From positions 1,550,001-1,614,000 of the forward strand of contig NZ_CP081295.1 of assembly GCF_019711375.1 (NCBI RefSeq): a stretch of DNA of 64,000 nucleotides. The letters are read 5' to 3'. The translations under genes and the position numbers were made by a program. This stretch comes from Qipengyuania aurantiaca (GTDB lineage Bacteria; Pseudomonadota; Alphaproteobacteria; Sphingomonadales; Sphingomonadaceae). A model generated the notes under the pieces. The model made no database searches. It had not been told where the DNA came from and saw nothing but the letters and a program-made list of their open reading frames with translations. Positions 1 through 9,545 of this stretch are shown here, piece after piece; positions within the stretch are counted from its first letter, which is position 1; each line of letters begins with the position of its first letter.

Positions 1-1464
1 CGATATGACGACGATCCCATTCGCTGGGGTGTCTTGGCTACCATGTTCTGGGCTTTGGTTGGCTTGCTTGCTGGCGTTTTCATCGCGTCGCAACTGGCGT
101 TCCCGCAGCTCAATATCGAGCCCTACTTCAATTTCGGCCGCGTGCGACCGCTTCATACCTCTGCGGTGATCTTTGCGTTCGGTGGCAACATTCTCATCGC
201 GAGCAGCTTCTACGTCGTCCAGCGCACCTGTCGCGCTCAGCTGGCATTCCCCGCGCTCGCCCGGTTCGTCTTTTGGGGCTACCAGTTGTTTATCGTCCTG
301 GCGGCATCGGGTTATCTTTTCGGTGTCACGCAGAGCCGAGAATACGCCGAGCCGGAATGGTATGTCGACCTGTGGCTTACCATTGTCTGGGTAGCCTATT
401 TGATCGTTTTCGTGGGCACGCTGGCTCGCCGGAAAGAACCGCACATCTATGTCGCGAACTGGTTCTACCTTTCGTTCATCATCACCATCGCGATGTTGCA
501 CATCGTCAACAACCTCGCGGTCCCCGTTGCTTGGAACGGGTCGCTATCCTTCTCGGCCTTTGCAGGAGTTCAGGACGCTCTGACGCAGTGGTGGTATGGT
601 CACAACGCCGTCGCGTTTTTCCTCACCGTGCCGTTCCTCGCGATGATGTATTACTTCGTGCCGAAGCAGGCCGAGCGACCGGTCTATAGTTATCGTCTGT
701 CGATCATACACTTCTGGTCGCTGATCTTCCTCTACATCTGGGCCGGCCCGCACCATCTCCATTACACGGCACTGCCCGATTGGGCACAGACGCTTGGCAT
801 GGTGTTCTCTGTAGTCCTTTGGATGCCAAGCTGGGGCGGCATGATCAACGGGTTAATGACGCTCAACGGGGCATGGGACAAAGTCCGCACCGATCCAATC
901 ATTCGCATGATGGTCATGGCTATGGCGTTCTACGGCATGGCGACCTTCGAAGGGCCAATGCTCAGTATCAAGGCCGTCAACTCGCTCTCGCACTATACCG
1001 ACTGGACCGTCGGCCACGTGCATTCCGGAGCGCTTGGCTGGAACGGGCTGATCAGCTTTGCAGCGGTCTACTTCCTTGTGCCGCGCCTGTGGAAGCGTGA
1101 GCGAATGTATTCGCTGCGCATGATTAACTGGCACTTCTGGCTCGCGACGCTCGGCATCGTTTTCTACGCAGCCAGCATGTGGGTGGCGGGAATTACGCAA
1201 GGGCTGATGTGGCGTGAATACGGGCCTGACGGTTATCTCGTGAACAGCTTTGCAGAGACGGTCGCCGCGCTGCATGAGCTTTATATCATCCGCGCATTGG
1301 GAGGCGTCATGTATCTCAGCGGAGCGATCATCATGGGCTACAATGTGTGGATGACCATCGGCGGCAGGCTCCGCGAGGAAAAGCCGATGGGAGCCATGCC
1401 CGCTTATGACTCCGACAAAGACCGACCCATTGCAGGTTCGGCTTCCCCCGAACCTGCAGAATAG
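1..1464 (+). CDS. ccoN: cbb3-type cytochrome c oxidase subunit I (5' end outside window)
   Basis: This is the catalytic subunit of the high-affinity cbb3 oxidase, which reduces O2 to water and pumps protons at the inner membrane. The frame is open from base 1 (reading [11 protein letters not shown]), so the true start lies to the left; the TTG at 34 is internal. It has at least twelve hydrophobic segments. Haem-copper ligand motifs are visible, including [18 protein letters not shown] and the late [14 protein letters not shown] pair. A tyrosine in SYRLSIIH fits the Tyr-His cross-link region of cbb3 enzymes. The C-terminus is a short polar tail. ccoO follows after 11 bases, so the two are surely cotranscribed. 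Any FNR or FixK site would lie outside the window. Identity is very secure. Confidence 0.97.
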   Translation, partial: RYDDDPIRWGVLATMFWALVGLLAGVFIASQLAFPQLNIEPYFNFGRVRPLHTSAVIFAFGGNILIASSFYVVQRTCRAQLAFPALARFVFWGYQLFIVLAASGYLFGVTQSREYAEPEWYVDLWLTIVWVAYLIVFVGTLARRKEPHIYVANWFYLSFIITIAMLHIVNNLAVPVAWNGSLSFSAFAGVQDALTQWWYGHNAVAFFLTVPFLAMMYYFVPKQAERPVYSYRLSIIHFWSLIFLYIWAGPHHLHYTALPDWAQTLGMVFSVVLWMPSWGGMINGLMTLNGAWDKVRTDPIIRMMVMAMAFYGMATFEGPMLSIKAVNSLSHYTDWTVGHVHSGALGWNGLISFAAVYFLVPRLWKRERMYSLRMINWHFWLATLGIVFYAASMWVAGITQGLMWREYGPDGYLVNSFAETVAALHELYIIRALGGVMYLSGAIIMGYNVWMTIGGRLREEKPMGAMPAYDSDKDRPIAGSASPEPAE

Positions 1465-1475
1465 GATAGATCGTC

Positions 1476-2228
1476 ATGGGCCTCGCTACCCAACACAAGA
1501 AGCTGGAAAAGAACATTAACCTACTCGCGATCTTCTCCTTCATCGCAGTGTCGATCGGGGGCATCGTCGAGATTGCGCCTTTGTTCTGGATCGACAACAC
1601 GATCGAGGAAGTAGAGGGAATGCGACCCTACACGCCGCTGGAGCAAGCGGGGCGCAACATTTACGTGCGTGAGGGCTGCTATTCCTGCCACAGTCAAATG
1701 ATCCGTCCGTTCCGCGACGAGGTGGAGCGTTACGGACATTACAGCCTCGCCGCCGAAAGCATGTATGATCATCCCTTCCAATGGGGTTCGAAGCGCACGG
1801 GGCCTGACCTGGCGCGCGTCGGCGGGCGGTATTCGGACGAATGGCACGTCCAGCATCTCGGGGATCCGCAAAGCGTGGTCCCGGAAAGCATCATGCCAAA
1901 ATACTCGTTCCTCGGTGACACGCCGCTCAATACGGACAACGCTGCCGCCATGCTGGTTGCTCTTAGAAGGGTTGGCGTCCCCTACTCGGATCGCGACGTT
2001 GGCGAAGCGATGGCGGACATGATCCTCCAGGCCGATCCCGATAGCGGCGGCGATGTCGAGGATTTCCAGCAGCGCTACCCCAAGGCGCAGGTTCGCGATT
2101 TTGATGGTGATCCGAGCAAGCTTACCGAAATGGACGCGCTCGTCGCGTATTTGCAGATGCTTGGCACGCTGGTCGACGTCGATAGTGCGGCAGCACAAGA
2201 GCGGCTGGCCGAGGAGAAAGGCCGATGA
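1476..2228 (+). CDS. ccoO: cbb3 oxidase subunit II, monohaem cytochrome c
   Basis: This membrane-anchored monohaem cytochrome c passes electrons from CcoP to CcoN. The 250-residue protein has one N-terminal transmembrane helix (about residues 15-38) and a periplasmic haem domain. The haem-binding motif is C68-Y-S-C71-H72, in the family signature [14 protein letters not shown]. The methionine ligand is probably in SIMPKY. The [12 protein letters not shown] stretch is typical of CcoO. The ATG at 1476 gives the usual family N-terminus. The stop codon overlaps the ccoQ start as ATGA, indicating translational coupling. Confidence 0.97.
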   Translation: MGLATQHKKLEKNINLLAIFSFIAVSIGGIVEIAPLFWIDNTIEEVEGMRPYTPLEQAGRNIYVREGCYSCHSQMIRPFRDEVERYGHYSLAAESMYDHPFQWGSKRTGPDLARVGGRYSDEWHVQHLGDPQSVVPESIMPKYSFLGDTPLNTDNAAAMLVALRRVGVPYSDRDVGEAMADMILQADPDSGGDVEDFQQRYPKAQVRDFDGDPSKLTEMDALVAYLQMLGTLVDVDSAAAQERLAEEKGR

Positions 2229-2404
2229 GCCTCTACGACCAGTTGCGCCACTTCGCCGATAGCTACGGCCTCGTCGCCCTTCTGCTTCTGTTTTTCGGCA
2301 TATGCCTCTGGGTGTTTCGCCCCGGCGCAAAGCAACGCAATCAGGAAGCCGCGCGTTCGATATTCAATGATGAAGACACCGGGGAGCGCCACGATGGCAA
2401 ATAA
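2225..2404 (+). CDS. ccoQ: cbb3 oxidase small subunit CcoQ/FixQ
   Basis: This is a 59-residue single-pass membrane protein beginning [15 protein letters not shown], with a hydrophobic helix at about residues 14-31 and a polar C-terminus. Size, topology and position between ccoO and ccoP identify it as CcoQ, which stabilises the assembled cbb3 complex. Its ATG overlaps the ccoO stop (ATGA). Its own 3' end runs over the ccoP start at 2394 in another frame, so all three subunits are translationally coupled. Confidence 0.88.
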   Translation: MSLYDQLRHFADSYGLVALLLLFFGICLWVFRPGAKQRNQEAARSIFNDEDTGERHDGK

Positions 2405-3305
2405 GCGCATCGACGAGCCGACCGGCACAGAAACCGTGGGACATGAATGGGACGGTATCGAGGAACTCGATACGCCGATGCCGCGCTGGTGGCTCTGGAC
2501 CCTCTACGCGACGATTGTCTGGGGGGTGATCTACGTGATCCTCTATCCTGCATGGCCGCTGATCAACAAAGCAACCGAAGGCGTGCTCGGCTGGAGCAGT
2601 CGCGGAGAGCTCGCCGAAGAGATGAGCGTTGTCGACCAAGCGCGGACTACTGTGCGCGAAGAGCTCGCGCGCATTCCGATCGAACGCTTGCCAGAGAACA
2701 GCGAACTATTTGGGCAGGCAGTGGCTGGTGGCCGGTCTGCTTTCCAGGTCCATTGTTCGCAATGCCACGGCTCGGGAGCGGCCGGTAGCCAGACCTTGGG
2801 CTATCCCAACCTGAACGATGATGACTGGCTCTGGGGCGGAGACCTCAAGGCTATTGAATACACGCTTGTGAACGGCATTCGTGCACCCGGCGTCAACGAT
2901 ACACGAATGAGCGTTATGCCTCCATTCGAAGGAGCGTTTGATGCAGACCAACTCACTGCAGTTACGAATCACGTCCTTTCCTTAAGCGGGAAGGCGCCGT
3001 CGACCGCTTCCGGAGCTCAGCTATACCAAGACAACTGCTCCGTTTGTCACGGACCTGCAGGTGAGGGAAATCGTGAGCTTGGTGCGCCGCGCCTTAACGA
3101 TGCAATCTGGCTTTATGGGAGTTCGCCCGAACAGTTGCGCGCTCAAATTCTGAACCCCAAGATGGGACGCATGCCGCACTGGAGCGGACGTCTCGACCCG
3201 GTCACGATCAAGATGCTGTCGGCCTATGTGTGGTCTCTCGGCGGCGGCGAAGAATTCGTCGAGGTCGCTGAAGATCCTGCGGTGGAGGTCGATGAAGAAC
3301 CGTGA
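2394..3305 (+). CDS. ccoP: cbb3 oxidase subunit III, dihaem cytochrome c
   Basis: This dihaem c-type cytochrome accepts electrons from soluble cytochromes or the bc1 complex for the cbb3 oxidase. The 303-residue protein has one transmembrane helix (about 33-55), then two cytochrome c domains with C121-S-Q-C124-H125 and C215-S-V-C218-H219. Likely Met ligands are in SVMPPF (M175) and GRMPHW. An ATG at 2367 is in frame, but 2394 (MANKRIDEP) has GGGGAG seven bases upstream and gives the normal CcoP N-terminus, so I chose it. It overlaps ccoQ by 11 bases and ccoG by 14. Confidence 0.95.
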   Translation: MANKRIDEPTGTETVGHEWDGIEELDTPMPRWWLWTLYATIVWGVIYVILYPAWPLINKATEGVLGWSSRGELAEEMSVVDQARTTVREELARIPIERLPENSELFGQAVAGGRSAFQVHCSQCHGSGAAGSQTLGYPNLNDDDWLWGGDLKAIEYTLVNGIRAPGVNDTRMSVMPPFEGAFDADQLTAVTNHVLSLSGKAPSTASGAQLYQDNCSVCHGPAGEGNRELGAPRLNDAIWLYGSSPEQLRAQILNPKMGRMPHWSGRLDPVTIKMLSAYVWSLGGGEEFVEVAEDPAVEVDEEP

Positions 3306-4902
3306 TCCCAGTCGCGCGTCGAGCGCTCCTCCTCGCCGCGAAGGCGCGGAGCGTGACTGGTCGGTCGTCGTTGAGGACGGGCGGGCCAAGACGAACGAGC
3401 CTGTCTCGAGCGCCGTAGCCAACCCGGAAGCGACGACATTGCGGCACGAACCGCACGAGCCGCCGCGACAGCACCTGCCGACGAAACTGTTCGAGAAGCG
3501 CACAAAGGTCCACAACAAGCGGATCGATGGGCGTTTCCGGCGTTTCAAATGGTTCGTCATGTTCGTTACTTTGGCGATCTACTACGCCACGCCGTGGATC
3601 CGATGGGATCGCGGACCCTATGCACCCGACCAGGCCGTGCTGGTCGATCTCGCCAACCGGCGCTTCTACATGTTCGGTATCGAGATCTGGCCGCACGAGT
3701 TTTACTACGTGGCAGGCCTGCTTATCATGGCCGCACTTGGCCTGTTCCTCGTGACGAGTGCGGTTGGACGCGCCTGGTGCGGATACGCTTGCCCGCAGAC
3801 TGTCTGGACAGACCTGTTCCAACATGTCGATCGTTTCGTCGACGGCGATCGTAACGCGCGCATGAGGCTCGATGCTGCACCGCTTGGCCCGAAGAAATTT
3901 GCGAAGCGCACGTTCAAATACACGATATATCTCGTCATCAGCTTCTGGACTGGCGGTGCATGGATCATGTATTTCGCCGATGCGCCAACATTGGTGCGAG
4001 ACTTCTGGGCGGGCGAGGCGGCACCGGCCGCATACATTACCGTCGTCATCCTGACCCTTACCACCTTTACGCTCGGCGGCTTTATGCGCGAGCAGGTCTG
4101 TATTTACATGTGCCCCTGGCCCCGCATCCAGACCGCGATGATGGATGAGAAGTCGCTGCTGGTGACCTACAAGGACTGGCGCGGCGAACCACGCGGCAGC
4201 GTGAAGAAGGCGCAGAAGAACCCCGGCAAGTTCGGCGATTGCATCGACTGTTTGCAATGCGTCGCTGTCTGTCCCACCGGTATCGACATCCGCGAGGGTC
4301 CACAGGTGGGCTGCATCACCTGCGCGCTCTGCATCGATGCGTGCGACAAGGTTATGGCAGATATCGGCAGACCACGCGGCCTCATCGACTATGCAACGCT
4401 GGAAGATTGCGAAAAAGAGGCGAACGGCGAACCCACGCGCTCGCCCTGGAAGGCGATTTTTCGACCGAGGACCATCGCCTACTTTCTGATCTGGGGCAGC
4501 ATCGGCCTTGCCATGCTGTTTGCCCTAGGTGTGCGAAGCCATGTCGGTCTGTCGGTTTCACCCGACCGTAATCCGCCCTACATCCTGATGAGCGACGGGT
4601 CGGTGCGAAATTCCTACACGCTGAAACTGCGTAATATGGAAAGTCGCCCGCGCGAGATGGAGATCGCTGTCGAGGGGCTGCCTGGCGCACTCATGTGGAC
4701 CGATACGATCGGAAGAGACGATGCCGCGGGCACGCAAATCAAGACGGTTCCTGCCGATCAGGTCCTCTCGGTTCGCGCTTATGTCATCGCGCCGGAGGGC
4801 ACTTCGACGCAAGAGTTCAACTTCAGAGTGACCTCGCGCGACGAGCAGCAAGAGTCGGCGACAACCGAAACGCGGTTCGATACGCCCGGAGGTGAGCGGT
4901 GA
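3292..4902 (+). CDS. ccoG: cytochrome c oxidase accessory protein CcoG (4Fe-4S)
   Basis: CcoG (FixG/RdxA) is a membrane ferredoxin needed for copper delivery to cbb3 oxidase, probably by reducing copper. The 536-residue protein has several transmembrane segments between about residues 85 and 270. Two clustered 4Fe-4S motifs follow at about 315-355: CIDCLQCVAVCPTG, then CITCALCIDAC. A further membrane segment near 395-415 precedes a C-terminal Ig-like domain. The frame is open from 3226, but the ATG at 3292 sits just after GGTGGAGG and overlaps the end of ccoP by 14 bases, so it is preferred. The first 70 residues are polar and variable. Confidence 0.95.
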   Translation: MKNRDPSRASSAPPRREGAERDWSVVVEDGRAKTNEPVSSAVANPEATTLRHEPHEPPRQHLPTKLFEKRTKVHNKRIDGRFRRFKWFVMFVTLAIYYATPWIRWDRGPYAPDQAVLVDLANRRFYMFGIEIWPHEFYYVAGLLIMAALGLFLVTSAVGRAWCGYACPQTVWTDLFQHVDRFVDGDRNARMRLDAAPLGPKKFAKRTFKYTIYLVISFWTGGAWIMYFADAPTLVRDFWAGEAAPAAYITVVILTLTTFTLGGFMREQVCIYMCPWPRIQTAMMDEKSLLVTYKDWRGEPRGSVKKAQKNPGKFGDCIDCLQCVAVCPTGIDIREGPQVGCITCALCIDACDKVMADIGRPRGLIDYATLEDCEKEANGEPTRSPWKAIFRPRTIAYFLIWGSIGLAMLFALGVRSHVGLSVSPDRNPPYILMSDGSVRNSYTLKLRNMESRPREMEIAVEGLPGALMWTDTIGRDDAAGTQIKTVPADQVLSVRAYVIAPEGTSTQEFNFRVTSRDEQQESATTETRFDTPGGER

Positions 4903-5348
4903 AGCGCGAATTTACCGGCAAGCATGCGGCGACTATCATCGTGTCTGGCTTTGCCATCATCATCGCGGTTAATTTGTTCATGGCCACGCTTGCCGTTCGC
5001 GGATTCGGCGGCGTAATCGTCGAGAACTCCTATGTGGCAAGCCAGGAATTCAACGATTGGCTAGACGCGGCGGAGAAGCAGGAAGCTCTGGGTTGGATGG
5101 TCGAGATGACCCGGAGCGAGAACGGGCACCTCTTGATCGAGACTGCTTCGGTGCCGGCCGGCGCCACCGTCACTGCCGTGGCTCGCCGGCCCCTTGGGCA
5201 GGCGGAAACCACGACCCTGAGTTTGATTGAGGCGACCCCGGGCAATCACATGTCGCTCGAACCGCTCGATACAGGACGTTGGATTGTCCGTCTGACAATC
5301 TCGTCCGAGGATGGTCATACCTGGGCGACTGAAGAGCATCTGTCGTGA
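4899..5348 (+). CDS. ccoH: FixH/CcoH family cbb3 assembly protein
   Basis: FixH-family protein of 149 residues. It has an N-terminal membrane helix (about residues 9-35, rich in Ile, Ala and Val) and a periplasmic domain opening with the typical NSYVASQEFNDWL motif, which aligns with the family N-Y-Y-x-x-x-Q-x-[FY]-N pattern. CcoH proteins bind the assembling cbb3 oxidase and belong to the copper-loading set with CcoI. The GTG start overlaps the ccoG stop as GTGA, and its stop overlaps the GTG start of ccoI in the same way. Confidence 0.93.
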   Translation: MKREFTGKHAATIIVSGFAIIIAVNLFMATLAVRGFGGVIVENSYVASQEFNDWLDAAEKQEALGWMVEMTRSENGHLLIETASVPAGATVTAVARRPLGQAETTTLSLIEATPGNHMSLEPLDTGRWIVRLTISSEDGHTWATEEHLS

Positions 5349-7474
5349 ACGCCCCGGCAACCCTGGATTTTCCTGAACGTCCAGGCCTGATCGATAGCCG
5401 GTTCACCGTTCCTGGCATGCGCTGTGCAGGTTGTATCGCCAAGATAGAACGCGGTTTGCAAGAGCTCGACGGTATCGAGGCAGCGCGCGTCAATTTCTCC
5501 GCCAAGAGGGTGGCCGTCCGGCACGACAGGGCGCTCGATGCGGGCGATCTTGTCGATGCCATTCGAAAGATCGGTTTCGAGGCTCAAATCGCCGAGGCGA
5601 ATCCACTGGGCCAAGACGATACTGAAAGGCGTATGCTCCTGCGCTCGCTTGCCGTGGCGGGGTTCGGCATGATGAATATCATGCTGCTTTCTGTAAGCGT
5701 CTGGTCGGGCGCGGGCGGAGTGACGCGCGAACTGTTCCACTGGCTCTCAGCTCTGATCGCGTTGCCGGTGGTCGCCTATGCAGGGCGCCCCTTCTTTTCC
5801 AGCGCAGCCATGGCCCTGCGGCATCGCCGGACCAATATGGACGTGCCAATCTCGATCGGAGTCCTGCTGGCGACCGGGCTAAGTGTGTATGAGACCACAA
5901 CTGGCGGCGAGCATGCCTATTTCGACAGCGCGGTCATGCTGCTTTTTTTCCTGCTTTGCGGTCGCGCGCTCGACGCAACCATGCGCAATAAAACGCGGGC
6001 AGGCATAGGCGCGCTCCTTTCGAGGATGGGCAAGTCAGCAAGGATTCTGAAGGCTGATGGATCAAGCCAGACGATTGCCGCGCAAGATCTCGAGCCTGGA
6101 ATGCTCATGCTCGTTGCTGCAGGTGAAGCGCTGGCTGCCGATGGCGTAATCGAAGAGGGAAAAACTTCGATAGACAATGCAATGCTTACTGGTGAAAGCA
6201 CGCCAGAGGCTGCTGCAGAGGGGAACACAGTCTACGCCGGGGCGATCAATCTCGGTGACCCGATCCGCGTCAGAGTAACCGCCGCCTCTTCGGATACCGC
6301 GATAGCCGAGATCGCGCGCCTGATGGATGAGGCGGGTCAGTCGCGTAGCCATTATGTCCGCATCGCCGATCGCGCGTCGCGTCTGTATGCGCCTGCCGTC
6401 CATACGCTTGCGATGCTGGCGTTTGTCGGATGGATGATCGCGGGTGCGGGTTGGCACCAGTCGCTCGTAATTGCTATCGCGGTGCTCATCATCACCTGTC
6501 CTTGTGCGATGGGACTGGCGGTCCCCGCTGCTCAGGTCGTGGCGTCGGGAGCGCTCGCGAAAAGGGGGGTGCTGGTCAAGGATGGGAGTGCGCTCGAACG
6601 GCTTGCAGAAGTCGACTTGGCATTGTTCGACAAGACCGGCACGTTGACGCTTGGTGAGCCGGTCCCCAGCCTCGATCATTTGACGGATGAACAGAAAGCC
6701 ATCGCGCTAGGATTAGCGCAAGCTAGTCGGCATCCCTTGAGCAGAGGCATCGCATCCGCCCTGGAAGAGGCAGGCGTTCCCGCTGCATCGCTTACCGCAA
6801 TCACGGAAACAGGAGGACGAGGCGTCAGCGGGATGCATGGCGAAACTCCGGTTTCGTTGGCGCGAGGTGATTTTGATCAAGCCGGTCTCGCATCCTCGCT
6901 GCATATCGCAGAGCAAACAATCGCAATCGCGTTCACTGACCCGGCGCGAACCGATGTGACTAAAACCCTCGGGGATCTTCGGGCACTCGGTGTCGAAAGC
7001 AAAATCGTGTCAGGTGATCGCCAGTTGCCGGTTCTTGCCCTTGCAGGCGATCTCGGCATTGAGGGCAAGAGTGAAATGCGTCCCAACACCAAGCTAGCAC
7101 TGCTTGATGAGTTGAAGAGCGCTGGACGCCGCCCGCTGATGGTTGGCGACGGCATCAACGATGGTCCTGCCCTGGCTGCGGCCCATGCTTCCATTGCGCC
7201 CGGCACTGCCAGCGACGTGAGCCAACAGGCAGCAGACGCGGTCTTCCTCGGCAAGAGACTCATGCCAGTTGCCCTAGCCATCGTTGTCGCCCGTCGAACC
7301 ATGCGCATCGTCCGCGAAAATTTCGGATTTGCCATCGGCTATAACGTGCTTGCTGTGCCGCTTGCACTTGCGGGTTTCGTGACCCCGCTCGTCGCCGCGG
7401 TCGCCATGTCTCTCAGCTCGCTGGTAGTCGTTGGTAATTCCCTAAGACTTGCCCGCGTCAGGCACGCTCCGTGA
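5345..7474 (+). CDS. ccoI: copper-translocating P-type ATPase CcoI/FixI
   Basis: This inner-membrane P1B-type ATPase exports copper to supply CuB of the cbb3 oxidase. The 709-residue protein carries an N-terminal HMA domain with GMRC27AGC30, a membrane bundle with the transport motif C385-P-C387, the phosphorylation motif D429KTGTLT, a TGES actuator loop and the hinge motif GDGINDGPAL. Length and order fit FixI/CcoI rather than a general detoxification CopA. It starts with GTG inside the end of ccoH and shares its last bases with the ccoS start. Confidence 0.95.
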   Translation: MNAPATLDFPERPGLIDSRFTVPGMRCAGCIAKIERGLQELDGIEAARVNFSAKRVAVRHDRALDAGDLVDAIRKIGFEAQIAEANPLGQDDTERRMLLRSLAVAGFGMMNIMLLSVSVWSGAGGVTRELFHWLSALIALPVVAYAGRPFFSSAAMALRHRRTNMDVPISIGVLLATGLSVYETTTGGEHAYFDSAVMLLFFLLCGRALDATMRNKTRAGIGALLSRMGKSARILKADGSSQTIAAQDLEPGMLMLVAAGEALAADGVIEEGKTSIDNAMLTGESTPEAAAEGNTVYAGAINLGDPIRVRVTAASSDTAIAEIARLMDEAGQSRSHYVRIADRASRLYAPAVHTLAMLAFVGWMIAGAGWHQSLVIAIAVLIITCPCAMGLAVPAAQVVASGALAKRGVLVKDGSALERLAEVDLALFDKTGTLTLGEPVPSLDHLTDEQKAIALGLAQASRHPLSRGIASALEEAGVPAASLTAITETGGRGVSGMHGETPVSLARGDFDQAGLASSLHIAEQTIAIAFTDPARTDVTKTLGDLRALGVESKIVSGDRQLPVLALAGDLGIEGKSEMRPNTKLALLDELKSAGRRPLMVGDGINDGPALAAAHASIAPGTASDVSQQAADAVFLGKRLMPVALAIVVARRTMRIVRENFGFAIGYNVLAVPLALAGFVTPLVAAVAMSLSSLVVVGNSLRLARVRHAP

Positions 7475-7656
7475 ACGTCTTGGTCTTCCTTATTCCGGTC
7501 GCGCTGTTTCTGGGTGGCGCCGGGCTTGTCCTGTTTTTCTGGGCCATGCGCGACGGCCAGTTCGAGGATCTCGACGGTGCGGCAAACCGCATTCTTATCG
7601 ATGACGAGGAAGACGATCGGACTGCGATAGGCGAGGGAGAGGATCCTCCCCGATGA
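7471..7656 (+). CDS. ccoS: cbb3 oxidase maturation protein CcoS
   Basis: CcoS is a small membrane protein required for cofactor insertion into CcoN. This one has 61 residues, a single helix at about 4-24, then the family motif FFWAMRDGQFEDLDGAANRILIDDE and an acidic tail. The GTG start at 7471 overlaps the ccoI stop. The stop overlaps the next small gene as ATGA. Identity is clear from the DGQFEDLDG signature and operon position. Confidence 0.95.
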   Translation: MNVLVFLIPVALFLGGAGLVLFFWAMRDGQFEDLDGAANRILIDDEEDDRTAIGEGEDPPR

Positions 7657-7862
7657 GGACCGGTACGTTTGCACTTCTAGCGCTACTTCCGGCATCGTTC
7701 GGGCCTGTTCCCATATCTGCCAAGACCGTCGAAGCGCTTGTTTGCGGTGGCGGCGTCATCAGTATTCCGATCCCGATGCGCGAGACTCCACCTGTCGCTC
7801 CCTGTCATAGCAAGGGTTGTCATGCACTCTACTCTCGCAAACGAATTGATCCAGCGCAATGA
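7653..7862 (+). CDS. small exported Cys-containing protein of the cbb3 operon
   Basis: This 69-residue hypothetical protein starts at an ATG overlapping the ccoS stop. It has a short basic start and a hydrophobic segment (about residues 4-22, ending near SAK) that looks like a signal peptide. The rest is short, with three cysteines: one in VCGGG and two in CHSKGCHALYSRKR. The C-x4-C-H arrangement resembles a variant haem c site, but may instead bind metal or form a disulfide. Its 3' end overlaps the hemN start. Complete embedding in the operon suggests a role in oxidase maturation or metal handling; that is inference, and I cannot name a family. Confidence 0.7.
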   Translation: MRTGTFALLALLPASFGPVPISAKTVEALVCGGGVISIPIPMRETPPVAPCHSKGCHALYSRKRIDPAQ

Positions 7863-9205
7863 ACGTGATTTCCGATACGAGTAAAGAGCCCGCCATGTGG
7901 CCTTATCATCCTGACCTGCTGGGAACTCCGGTTCCCCGCTACACGAGCTATCCGACAGCGGCCGAGTTCGCACCCCTGTCGCCCACCCAATATGCCGAGG
8001 CGCTTGGCGGCGCGCACGGCGCCATCTCGCTCTACGTCCATATCCCGTTCTGCGAGAAGATATGTTTCTACTGCGGGTGCAACACCGGCAAATCAGGCAA
8101 ACGACAGCGTCTCGAATCCTATCTCGACGCCCTGTCTTGCGAAATCGATCTCGTATCGAGCATTTTGCCACGTGATGTTTCGGTGCGTCGGATTGCATTC
8201 GGGGGTGGTAGTCCAAATGCGATTAGCCCGACCGAATTCCTTACCCTAGTCGACCGCTTGATCGCACGCTTCAGCATCGATGATCCGACCTTCTCGATCG
8301 AGCTTGATCCTCGAACGTTCTCGCAAGAATGGGCAAAGGCGATCGGGAGTGTCGGCATCCAACGCGCAAGCCTCGGCGTGCAGACTTTCGCTACCCACTG
8401 CCAAGAAGCCATTGGACGCGTGCAACCCGAGAGCCTTATCGAGCACAGCACCGATCTTCTCCGAAAATACGGAGTTTCTTCGCTCAATTTCGATTTGATG
8501 TATGGCCTTCCGCACCAGTCGCAGGAAGATCTCAGCGATAGTCTGCAGCGCACACTCGCCATGGGTCCGGACCGCATCGCGCTCTTTGGCTATGCTCATG
8601 TTCCGCATCTGATTGCGCGACAGCGTGTCATCGATGGGAATGCACTACCAGGTTCGGAGCAGCGCTTCGCGATGGCCGAACTCGGTCATGCTCTGCTTAC
8701 AGAGCAGGGATATCGATCAATCGGATTTGATCACTTTGCCAAACCCGATGACCCACTCGCTCTGGCATCTGCTGCAGGAACGTTGCGACGAAATTTTCAG
8801 GGCTTCACCGATGATCAGTCGCCCGTCTTGATCGGGCTTGGCAGTTCGGCAGTAAGCAGCTTCCCGCAGCTCTTGGCGCAGAACGAAAAGAACAGTGGCC
8901 GTTACAGAATGCTCGCAGGGCAGAGCCGACTGACGAGTGCGGTTGGCATCACTCGGACCGAAGACGACCGCCATCGCGGGGAGATGATCGAGTCACTCTT
9001 GTGCCGCGGCAGTGCTGAAGTCCGGCGAGTCACGACTCAGGAACCTTTGGATGCCCTGCAACCATTTCTCGATCTCGATCTTGCGAGCATCGAAGATGGC
9101 CTTCTTGCTATAACGCCCTCCGGACTACCCTATGCACGCGTGATCGCTGCCTTGTTCGATACATATTGCCCGCAGTCTGTCCGTCGTTTCAGTTCGGCCG
9201 TGTGA
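7859..9205 (+). CDS. hemN: oxygen-independent coproporphyrinogen III oxidase
   Basis: HemN is a cytoplasmic radical SAM enzyme that decarboxylates coproporphyrinogen III to protoporphyrinogen IX without oxygen. The 448-residue protein has the HemN N-terminus (PVPRYTSYPTAAEF) and the cluster motif C65-x3-C69-x2-C72 followed by C74, in HIPFCEKICFYCGC. These four cysteines, the GGGSPNAI loop and the length match true HemN rather than the shorter HemW. It overlaps the preceding small gene and ends the tightly coupled cbb3 block, supplying haem under the low oxygen in which the oxidase works. Confidence 0.95.
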   Translation: MNVISDTSKEPAMWPYHPDLLGTPVPRYTSYPTAAEFAPLSPTQYAEALGGAHGAISLYVHIPFCEKICFYCGCNTGKSGKRQRLESYLDALSCEIDLVSSILPRDVSVRRIAFGGGSPNAISPTEFLTLVDRLIARFSIDDPTFSIELDPRTFSQEWAKAIGSVGIQRASLGVQTFATHCQEAIGRVQPESLIEHSTDLLRKYGVSSLNFDLMYGLPHQSQEDLSDSLQRTLAMGPDRIALFGYAHVPHLIARQRVIDGNALPGSEQRFAMAELGHALLTEQGYRSIGFDHFAKPDDPLALASAAGTLRRNFQGFTDDQSPVLIGLGSSAVSSFPQLLAQNEKNSGRYRMLAGQSRLTSAVGITRTEDDRHRGEMIESLLCRGSAEVRRVTTQEPLDALQPFLDLDLASIEDGLLAITPSGLPYARVIAALFDTYCPQSVRRFSSAV

Positions 9206-9229
9206 CGCGGTCCCAAAGGAGTTTTCTCG

Positions 9230-9505
9230 ATGCCACTGTGGTTCCTTCCTGCTCTCATCGCGCTTTTCGCCGTCGTCAGTCTGGTCGCTGGGATATGGCT
9301 GTTGCTGCACTTGCGCGATGTCGCTCGTGTATTCCGGGGCGACAGGCCTGGGGAAATGGTGCGTGGGCCGGGGCGAAGGAGGGCGACACCCGCAGCGGTT
9401 TGGACAGCGCTGCTCATATTTAACGCAGGCTGGATCGCCTGCATCATTATCTGGGTCTTTGTCTTAAGCGGTGAAGCCAACATGGCGGTCAACGCGAAGG
9501 GGTAG
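9230..9505 (+). CDS. small two-helix membrane protein, unknown function
   Basis: This 91-residue protein starts 24 bases after hemN behind a clear AAAGGAG site. It has two hydrophobic segments, at about residues 2-26 and 57-80, joined by a basic loop (DVARVFRGDRPGEMVRG). No enzyme motif is visible and I do not recognise a named family. Spacing and strand suggest it is the last gene of the cbb3/hemN transcript. It marks the end of intact coding sequence before the degraded zone. Confidence 0.65.
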   Translation: MPLWFLPALIALFAVVSLVAGIWLLLHLRDVARVFRGDRPGEMVRGPGRRRATPAAVWTALLIFNAGWIACIIIWVFVLSGEANMAVNAKG

Positions 9506-9545
9506 CTCTTTGTCGCTTTTGGAGATGGAAGTCGCATCACCGAGG

